The notes beneath the pieces are model-generated. The model did not search any database and was not told the DNA's origin. It saw only the letters and a list, made by a program, of their open reading frames with translations. The position numbers and the translations under genes are program-made. DNA of 64,000 bases from Sphingobacteriaceae bacterium (lineage in GTDB: Bacteria > Bacteroidota > Bacteroidia > B-17B0 > Aurantibacillaceae), in NCBI GenBank assembly GCA_016705695.1, contig JADJLA010000001.1:799497-863496 (forward strand), given 5' to 3'. Positions 35,594 to 42,356 of the stretch are shown here, one piece after another; the stretch's first letter is position 1; the number at the start of each line of letters is the position of its first letter.

Positions 35594-36619
35594 ATGAATG
35601 AGAATTTAGACCCGGAAAGCGAGAACCTAAGCTCTACCGATAAAGACATTGAAAGGGCCTTAAGACCTTTGGAATTCGACGATTTTGCAGGACAGCAGAA
35701 TGTAGTTGATAATTTACGTGTGTTTGTTGCTGCGGCCAAGCAAAGAAGCGAATCGCTAGATCATGTTTTATTGCATGGACCTCCGGGTTTAGGAAAAACT
35801 ACCTTAGCGCATATTATCAGCAATGATCTTGGTGTTAATTTAAGAGTAACTAGTGGTCCTGTTTTAGATAAACCCGGAGATCTTGCCGGATTATTAACCA
35901 ATTTGGAAGCAAATGATGTGTTATTCATTGATGAGATCCATAGGTTGAGTCCGGTTGTTGAAGAATATTTGTATTCGGCAATGGAAGATTTTAAGATCGA
36001 TATCATGATCGATAGTGGGCCAAATGCCCGAACTGTACAAATAAAATTAAATCCCTTTACTTTAGTTGGTGCAACCACCCGAAGCGGATTACTTACTTCG
36101 CCATTACGTGCGCGTTTCGGAATTAATAGCCGTTTAAATTATTACGATAGCAAAGTGCTTACAGGAATTGTAAATCGCAGCGCCGAAATTTTAACGGTGG
36201 AAATAAATGAAGAAGCGGCTTTTGAAATTGCCCGCAGGAGTAGAGGAACACCACGTATTGCAAATGCATTACTGCGAAGAGTTCGCGATTTTGCACAAAT
36301 AAAGGGAACAGGAATTATTGATATTGAAATTGCAGCCTTTGCTTTAAAAGCATTGAACGTTGATAAAAATGGTTTGGATGAAATGGACCATCGTATTTTA
36401 GCGTGCATTATTGATAAATTTAAAGGTGGTCCGGTTGGAATTAACACCATAAGCACAGCCGTTGGCGAAGAGCCCGGAACTATTGAAGAAGTTTACGAGC
36501 CATTCTTAGTTCAAGAAGGCTATTTAGTTCGCACACCTCGCGGAAGAGAAGCCACTGAAATGGCGTATAAACATTTGGGAAGATCAGTTTTTAGAAAACC
36601 GGGTGGGTTGTTTGATTAG
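35594..36619 (+). CDS. ruvB: Holliday junction branch-migration helicase RuvB
   Basis: 341 residues, full length. RPLEFDDFAGQQNVVDNL, Walker A LLHGPPGLGKTTLAH, Walker B DVLFIDEIHRLSP, sensor GATTRSGLLTSPLRARFG, arginine finger region and RRSRGTPRIANALLRR, with the C-terminal winged helix (VGEEPGTIEEVYEPFLVQEG). A hexameric ATPase that moves Holliday junctions with RuvA. ATG at 35594 just after a -7 box. No ruvA or ruvC nearby. Confidence 0.96.
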   Translation: MNENLDPESENLSSTDKDIERALRPLEFDDFAGQQNVVDNLRVFVAAAKQRSESLDHVLLHGPPGLGKTTLAHIISNDLGVNLRVTSGPVLDKPGDLAGLLTNLEANDVLFIDEIHRLSPVVEEYLYSAMEDFKIDIMIDSGPNARTVQIKLNPFTLVGATTRSGLLTSPLRARFGINSRLNYYDSKVLTGIVNRSAEILTVEINEEAAFEIARRSRGTPRIANALLRRVRDFAQIKGTGIIDIEIAAFALKALNVDKNGLDEMDHRILACIIDKFKGGPVGINTISTAVGEEPGTIEEVYEPFLVQEGYLVRTPRGREATEMAYKHLGRSVFRKPGGLFD

Positions 36620-36664
36620 TTCTCGATACGCCGCAAATGCAATTACCGAGCGGCTACTCGAACT
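36618..36664. repeat. inverted repeat after ruvB
   Basis: AGTTCTCGATACGCCGC and GCGGCTACTCGAACT form imperfect inverted arms about 16 bases apart, starting at the ruvB stop. No T-run follows at once, so it may be a REP-like element rather than a terminator. Confidence 0.55.
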
Positions 36665-36683
36665 GACAAAGAGTAAAAAAAAG

Positions 36684-36710
36684 GAACTGGTCACAATTTG
36701 TGACCAGTTC
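36684..36710. promoter_or_regulatory. perfect 27-bp palindrome upstream of ORF6N gene
   Basis: GAACTGGTCACAA followed by a central T and its exact mirror. It ends eleven bases before the ORF6N ATG, in the position of an operator. Two further copies follow the gene. Sequence-specific binding by the ORF6N protein is a natural guess but not shown. Confidence 0.8.
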
Positions 36711-36721
36711 ATAAAATAGAA

Positions 36722-37231
36722 ATGGTGAAAGTGTTAATATCAAATAGAAGTTACGAGAATTTGATCTTCGAATTCAGAGGTATAAAAGTTATGATCGATG
36801 TCGACTTGGCATCATTATATGAAACCGAAACTAAGAGATTAAAACAACAGGTAAAGCGAAATATAGATAGGTTTCCAAAAGATTTTATGTTTGAGCTCAA
36901 CGCTAACGAAAAGGAGCAATTATTGGCATTGGCTCCACGATTAGAAAGCTTGAAGCATGCTTCTGTAAGCCCGCTTGTATTTACTGAACAAGGTGTTGCG
37001 ATGCTTTCTTCAGTTTTAAGTTCGAAAAAAGCTATACAAATGAATATTGAGATCATGAGGGCTTTTGCGAAATATCGTGCCCTTATTATGGAGAACAGCG
37101 ATTTTAAAAAGGAAATATCGGCTCTAGATGATAAGCTTAACCAAGCTTTTAAATATTTACTTCAAAAGATTGATGCATTAGCGCCAAAGTATACAAAAAG
37201 AAAAAAAATAGGGTATAAAAGAACAGCATAA
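36722..37231 (+). CDS. ORF6N-domain DNA-binding protein
   Basis: 169 residues. The ORF6N domain covers about 10-100: FEFRGIKVMIDVDLASLYET, KRLKQQVKRNIDRFPKDFMF, PLVFTEQGVAMLSSVLSSKK; then a helix (IQMNIEIMRAFAKYRALI) and a basic tail (KYTKRKKIGYKRTA). The domain is known from phage and plasmid regulators of the KilA/Roi group. Three copies of one palindrome (36684, 37232, 37286) frame the gene, the second starting one base after the stop. Isolated gene, possibly mobile. Confidence 0.9.
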   Translation: MVKVLISNRSYENLIFEFRGIKVMIDVDLASLYETETKRLKQQVKRNIDRFPKDFMFELNANEKEQLLALAPRLESLKHASVSPLVFTEQGVAMLSSVLSSKKAIQMNIEIMRAFAKYRALIMENSDFKKEISALDDKLNQAFKYLLQKIDALAPKYTKRKKIGYKRTA

Positions 37232-37258
37232 GAACTGGTCACAATTTGTGACCGGTTC
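37232..37258. promoter_or_regulatory. second copy of ORF6N-associated palindrome
   Basis: Same 27-base sequence as at 36684 with one mismatch (CCGGTTC for CCAGTTC in the right arm), directly after the ORF6N stop codon. Confidence 0.8.
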
Positions 37259-37285
37259 GAATTTTACCAAGGTAAATGAAGGCAT

Positions 37286-37307
37286 GAACTGGTCACAATT
37301 TGTGACC
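37286..37307. promoter_or_regulatory. third, shortened copy of ORF6N-associated palindrome
   Basis: GAACTGGTCACAA plus TTTGTGACC; the right end decays (ACA instead of AGTTC) but the 17-base core GGTCACAATTTGTGACC is intact. It lies 24 bases before the stop of the opposite-strand T9SS gene. Confidence 0.75.
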
Positions 37308-37330
37308 ACATTTGTTTTGAATTTATGCTT

Positions 37331-38899
37331 CTATTGTATAATTATTTTTTCAATAAAACGTTCATCACATTTCAAAAAATAAACCCCCGCTTTCAAGCTC
37401 GAAACATCTATCGTTTTTATTCCATCCGTATTAAATTCTTTTAAAACCACATCACCCAATACATTTACTAATTGAATGTTTGTAATTAGTGTTTCAGAAT
37501 TGATATGAATGAAAGAAGAAGCAGGATTTGGAAAAACACTTAGGTCATTTTTTGAAATATTTTCTTGAATTCCAATAATGCTTGTTGAATTTAAGTAAGC
37601 ATAATAAACATCTCCGTCGCGGAAATTAGGCAAGGTAATGTTTATTGATCCGCCTGTTACGTTTGTTGTTCCGTTAAAAACAGTAATAGGCGAGTTAAGT
37701 GGAGAGTTTTGAAAAATTAAATTGCCTTTAGGAATTTTTTGAATTACAAGAGGAACACTTCCGATTGTTAGATAGGGATAATTGATGATAGTTATAGATA
37801 CGTTGGAGCTATCCTTTCCAACATCTCCTGGTAAAAATGTGCCATTATCAATAGAATAATAGCGCCCAACTAATACTCTCATTTCTTGCAACGAATTTGT
37901 TTTACTTGAAAGCGCTAATGTTTTGGGATCAGAATTGGTGCAAAATATTCTTTTTCCATTTTGCATTTCTGCATAGGCGCGTGTTATCCAATAGGCGGGC
38001 AAAGGACTTTGTTCATCGTGCCAAAATAAACCATTTAGTCCAACATTACAGTTTGACCAGTTTGTAATTCCGTCAAAATTATTCCAACAAGCGGTGTTTG
38101 CCCAAGTGATATTATTCTGCTCCAAATAATAAAGCCAAGCTAATCTATAGGCGGGAATTTGATTTGTTTGCTGTGGCGAATATTCATTTATGTGAATTTC
38201 TGGAGTGCCCCAACTTAGATTTAATAAAAGCCTACTCTTAAAATTATTCGTATGATTTGTTAATGAATCTGGGAGCCCAAATTCGTGCCAAGAAACGCCG
38301 TTAAGTGTTACGCCATGAGATGCTAAAGAATCCAATATATATTCAATTCCTGCGCCATCGTAACTGTTGATACTTGGCCCTATAAGTTTAATTGTTGGAT
38401 TAATTGAATTTACAACTAGCCTTGTTCTTTTAAAACATTCCACTAATTGTGTGAGCGTTCCAGACCAATAGGAAATGTCATTAGGTTTATTCCAAATATC
38501 CCAATAATTTGGTGAAAGTCCTGCGGCGATATAATTTGTTACTAATGTATTTACAAAGGTTTCGTATTCCGTCCAATTAAGCCAAGGTTTTGCATTGGCG
38601 TAACCTCCTTTAAAATTCGCATAAAAATCGCTTACTACTAATGTTGTGTTTACCGATAAACTATCAGCAAGTTTTTGAGTTTGATACCAGTCGGAATTTC
38701 TCCAAAAATTTGGCCGCAGCTTTTTTACAAGGTCGAGAGCAATTGGTTTTGCATTGAGATTAGTTTCTCCATGCAAAAATCCGGTGTAATTTTTAAACAC
38801 TCCGCTATCAGTACCTGCATCTATTGCAATTGTTTCTTGTGCAAATATGATCTTATTGAAGATAAGAACTCCAATGAGTATGATCTTATTTATTTTCAT
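37331..38899 (-). CDS. T9SS-exported GH39-like protein, acid/base residue replaced
   Basis: 522 residues: signal peptide (MKINKIILIGVLIFNKIIFAQ), a clan-A-like TIM barrel (about 30-330) similar in layout to GH39 (RPNFWRNSDWYQTQ, NYWDIWNKPNDISYW, GVSWHEFG, EIHINEYSPQQ), a beta-sandwich (about 380-430), and a type A sorting domain (LSVFPNPASSFIHINSE ... GVYFLKCDERFIEKIIIQ). In clan A the motif WNEP holds the acid/base Glu; here codon 38486-38488 reads AAA (Lys). The likely nucleophile Glu in INEYS is kept. So it may bind but not cleave glycans. It starts nine bases after the repaired stop of the next gene. Confidence 0.78.
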   Translation of the reverse strand: MKINKIILIGVLIFNKIIFAQETIAIDAGTDSGVFKNYTGFLHGETNLNAKPIALDLVKKLRPNFWRNSDWYQTQKLADSLSVNTTLVVSDFYANFKGGYANAKPWLNWTEYETFVNTLVTNYIAAGLSPNYWDIWNKPNDISYWSGTLTQLVECFKRTRLVVNSINPTIKLIGPSINSYDGAGIEYILDSLASHGVTLNGVSWHEFGLPDSLTNHTNNFKSRLLLNLSWGTPEIHINEYSPQQTNQIPAYRLAWLYYLEQNNITWANTACWNNFDGITNWSNCNVGLNGLFWHDEQSPLPAYWITRAYAEMQNGKRIFCTNSDPKTLALSSKTNSLQEMRVLVGRYYSIDNGTFLPGDVGKDSSNVSITIINYPYLTIGSVPLVIQKIPKGNLIFQNSPLNSPITVFNGTTNVTGGSINITLPNFRDGDVYYAYLNSTSIIGIQENISKNDLSVFPNPASSFIHINSETLITNIQLVNVLGDVVLKEFNTDGIKTIDVSSLKAGVYFLKCDERFIEKIIIQ

Positions 38900-38908
38900 A
38901 GTTCAGCT

Positions 38909-40221
38909 TTATTGGAGCATTATTTTTTTAATAATAGCTTGATCGATCTTCAAAAAATAGATCCTGCTTTCACCTTCGAAACATCTATCGTTTCAATTCC
39001 ATCCAAATTAAATTCTTTTAAAACCACATCACCCAATACATTTACTAATTCAATGTTTGTAATTAATGTTTCAGAATTAATATGAATGAATGAAGAAGCA
39101 GGGTTTGGAAAAATGTTGATCGTACTTTCTTTTGTTTCAGAATTTAATCCGGTGAATGTACAACTCAAAGGTAAGCTATTAAATCCGCGAACTTTTGCCT
39201 GACAACGTAATTCTTTTAGTGCTGGTTTGTCTGCTCCGTTACCATTAAAATCTCTAAAACCAAGAGTTCTCAAGAATTCCAAAAAAGCCGGATTTGTAAG
39301 ATTATAATAATTTCCCCAATACGTTACTTGCGCTGCGTCAAGATCGTGAAGCCAGGTGAAATCGATCATGTAAATATTTGCTGCGTAAGTATCCCACGCC
39401 TGAAATGTTTGCGTGATAAATTGTGTTTGTAAAGTTGTTGAGCTATTGCAAGTAGCACTTGATGGATATCCAAATTGATAGAAACATAATTTTTTTGTTG
39501 GATATAATGCTACTAATGTGGCAAAGTCATTAATAATTGTGGTTGGCGACTTTACAGTAAAATCACCATTAAGTGGGTAATGTGAAACACCAATGTAATC
39601 ACTATTTGTATTTAATGTTTGCGCTTGAGTGGAATAGGTGGTGATGCCGTTAAAGGTTAGTTCGGTAGCAACTTTTAATCCGGGCCACAAAATTTTAGCA
39701 TGTGCGCAAACTGCATTATAAAATGTGGTATAATCGGTCCAAAGTGTGGCGTTACTTCCAATATATACATCGTGTTCAGATCCTATCACTAACGAACTTA
39801 ATTGAACATTGGGAATGTGTGCTTTAACGGTATCTAACATTTTATTAAAACGCGAGATCATTACTGTACTGCTCATTGGCGTTACTGTAAGGTCAGAAGG
39901 AACTTCCAGTTTATTTGTGTGAATAGGAGTGATGGTAAGATCGATCTTCATATTATGTAATGGATAATAGTAATTTGCTATATCCATTAAGGTCATGCTA
40001 TATGTGTTTGGCGAAGTTTCTAAAGACGTCCAGTTTTGAAAGATCCCAACTTGCGTCATGCCAAGATCAGCACCAACTTTTAAACACGAATCGTAATTGT
40101 ACGAACCGTTTTGTGGGAAAGTACTTATGTCCATCACAATTCGGTTATTAATTGGAGTTACCTGCGCTTTGAGGTAAAAAGAAAAAAGAAGAATGCTGAG
40201 TGTACAAATTATCTGTTTCAT
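38909..40221 (-). pseudogene. T9SS-exported TIM-barrel protein with frameshifted sorting domain
   Basis: As read, the frame stops at 38950 (423 residues) with ...IDVSKVKAGSIF, losing the end of the type A sorting domain. One extra base after GCAGGA would continue as VYFLKIDQAIIKKIMLQ to a stop at 38909, a proper C-terminus. The front has a signal peptide (MKQIICTLSILLFSFYLKAQ) and a TIM-barrel-like body (FQNWTSLETSP, SSLVIGSEHDVYIG, KKLCFYQFGYPSS, WDTYAANIYMIDFTW). The place where related enzymes have Glu (E-x-GYPS) holds Gln (39475-39477). If the frameshift is real, export should fail. Confidence 0.72.
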
Positions 40222-40267
40222 GTAAGTGTTTATTATAAGTCGTACAGAAACAGAATTACCCTATTGA

Positions 40268-41395
40268 TCAATGCGAAACAATAAATTTAAAGGAGCTTGA
40301 TCCGCTCTTTGCAAAATAAATACCGTTAGCCCATTCACTCACGTTTATTTCGTTTGTTGTTCCGCTGAATTTTATTTTTCCAGAAAGATCATACACGGTA
40401 ACGAAAATTTCTTTTTTAAAATTAAGAACAGTATTTGCCGGATTTGGATGTGCTAAACTGATATCTTCCAAAGAATTTTCTTTTATTTCGGTACTCAGCT
40501 GTCTGTATCGAACAAAGATCTTATAAGTGCTTCCAACTTTTTTATGATAGTACATTTTTGATTTATCAGCGGTTAAAGTTGGAGCTTCGGGTACTACATT
40601 TGGCGAGCCTACTAAAATGGAGGGCGCGCCAAAGGCACTATTTGTATTGCTACGCGTAGCCACCATGATCTCGGTATTAAAAGCGGTTTTTAAAAAACGC
40701 GTATAATAGAACTCTAAACCATCTTTAGTAAGGTTAGGAGCATAAACGCAGAAGTTAGCTGTATCATTAATGCTAGCCATGATAGTGCTTGTGTTTGGTA
40801 GCTTGTTAAAGGTGGAATCATTTACCTTTTGTGCAATTCCCATAGAAGCATCGCAAGGAATACTTCCGCAAATACTCATATTAAAATAAGCGTTACAGTA
40901 AATTAATTGATCGCCGTAATAATTTACGGCCGCATCCATAATTAAATAGCCGGGTTGGTAAATGTAAAAATCACCGTGAACTCGTCCGAAGTTTGTGTAG
41001 CCACTTTGTAAAAAGCGTATGCGATGCAGGTTATCAAAATCGGCAGGATACCCTCGTGTAGATACCCAATAAAAATTATCCATAGTATCAATAGAAGCAA
41101 CCGCATCTAAGCGTGGTGTTACAGTTTGATTAACTACTGGCACTGCTCCTACTAAATTGAATGTTGTGTCGTTTATTCTAAGCGCAAAGAATAGACTAGT
41201 ATTAACACCATCGTTTAAGCTATTAAAAAAAAGTGCGCTATCGTTAGTGTGGAGATGAGGTTCCATCGCGTCGATGGTAAAACCGTTGATGGTAACTAGT
41301 TTTTCGTTATCGTAAATTGGATTTTGAGCCAATGTAAAAAGCGAAACAACACAATTTACAATTACTAACAGGGCTATTGTGCTGTTTCGCTTCAT
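40268..41395 (-). CDS. T9SS-exported PD40-like protein
   Basis: 375 residues: signal peptide (to about 23, FTLAQ), a beta-propeller-like body with PD40 strands (DAMEPHLHTNDSALFFNSLN, TKDGLEFYYTRFLKT, ADKSKMYYHKKVG), and a type A sorting domain (ISLAHPNPANTVLNF... ISEWANGIYFAKSG-like end). Third T9SS substrate in this minus-strand block. Function unknown; surface-exposed or released. Possibly co-transcribed with the upstream barrel gene (20-base gap). Confidence 0.77.
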   Translation of the reverse strand: MKRNSTIALLVIVNCVVSLFTLAQNPIYDNEKLVTINGFTIDAMEPHLHTNDSALFFNSLNDGVNTSLFFALRINDTTFNLVGAVPVVNQTVTPRLDAVASIDTMDNFYWVSTRGYPADFDNLHRIRFLQSGYTNFGRVHGDFYIYQPGYLIMDAAVNYYGDQLIYCNAYFNMSICGSIPCDASMGIAQKVNDSTFNKLPNTSTIMASINDTANFCVYAPNLTKDGLEFYYTRFLKTAFNTEIMVATRSNTNSAFGAPSILVGSPNVVPEAPTLTADKSKMYYHKKVGSTYKIFVRYRQLSTEIKENSLEDISLAHPNPANTVLNFKKEIFVTVYDLSGKIKFSGTTNEINVSEWANGIYFAKSGSSSFKFIVSH

Positions 41396-41415
41396 AAGGC
41401 GATATATGTTTTAAA

Positions 41416-42207
41416 TTAATTTACTGAGGTAGTTGTTGGTTGTGCTTTTGTGTACTTGCTTTGAGATGGTTTGTGAGTAATTGGTTTAAAGAAATAGGCT
41501 AAACGGAATCCAACAAAATTTCCTTTGTTAGTGAATTCGTGATTGTAAACTGTGTTATCTAGTGTATAGTTAACTGTAGCTTTTGCTTTATCATTCAAAC
41601 CTACATTAAATATCCATGAGGCGTGTAACATGCTTCCTTTTTTGAATACATGCTCTCTTGCGATCACAAAACGTACCATAGTGCTTCCACCGTTTCCATT
41701 TTCTGCTGTAAGATTTAATGTAGATGCAACTTTTACACCATCATTATTTTGAACGTAAGTATCACTTATGTTTTTAGAGCTTGTAATCGTTGGAACAAAA
41801 CCTCCACCTAATACCCAACGGCTATTTTTACAGTTAAGATTAAATTTATAGTGGATCAAAATTGGGGTTTCAAACTCAGTAAAAGTAGCGTTTGCACCAC
41901 TCCAACGGTTTTGCATATTTGAGAACTGATAATTATTAGCGACACCAAAGTTAAAACCGTAAGTATTTATTCCCATACCTAAAGTTGCCATCCAATGCAT
42001 ATCATGATCATAACGGAACATTAAGTCAAATGCACCATCAGGATTTTTATTCTCATGAAAACGTGCGTGAGCATTATCCATGCCGCCACTCCATTGCGAT
42101 TTATTGCTTTGGTGGCCCCATTGAACGCCCCAGCGCCATGTGTGATTTTCTTGAGCCGATACCGATAAGCTTAAAGCTAATGCCGATAATAAAACTAATT
42201 TTTTCAT
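41416..42207 (-). CDS. outer-membrane beta-barrel protein
   Basis: 263 residues with signal peptide MKKLVLLSALALSLSVSAQ and alternating beta strands rich in aromatic residues (WATLGMGINTYGFNFGV, FETPILIHYKFNLN, GNFVGFRLAYFFKP), consistent with a small barrel. A Thr/Gln-rich tail (KYTKAQPTTTSVN) follows. It lies downstream of the TonB receptor, separated by an inverted repeat, and could be a partner of it. Confidence 0.75.
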   Translation of the reverse strand: MKKLVLLSALALSLSVSAQENHTWRWGVQWGHQSNKSQWSGGMDNAHARFHENKNPDGAFDLMFRYDHDMHWMATLGMGINTYGFNFGVANNYQFSNMQNRWSGANATFTEFETPILIHYKFNLNCKNSRWVLGGGFVPTITSSKNISDTYVQNNDGVKVASTLNLTAENGNGGSTMVRFVIAREHVFKKGSMLHASWIFNVGLNDKAKATVNYTLDNTVYNHEFTNKGNFVGFRLAYFFKPITHKPSQSKYTKAQPTTTSVN

Positions 42208-42225
42208 TTTCTTTTTTTTTTGTAT

Positions 42226-42280
42226 CCACCGTAGCTTTTTTTGACTACCGTAGCTTTAGCGAAGGTAGTAGCGAAGGTGG
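42226..42280. repeat. GTAGC inverted repeat between barrel and TonB receptor genes
   Basis: CCACCGTAGCTTT ... GCGAAGGTGG with an inner CTACCGTAGCTTTAGCGA palindrome. Similar short palindromes are common between Bacteroidota genes. The remaining gap (42281-42356) shows nothing else. Confidence 0.65.
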
Positions 42281-42356
42281 AAAGGTTAGTAATGTGCCTG
42301 TTTACATATAAGTCGTGCAACTTTGACTGTACCCTATCTTAAAAGTAAAGTATTTT

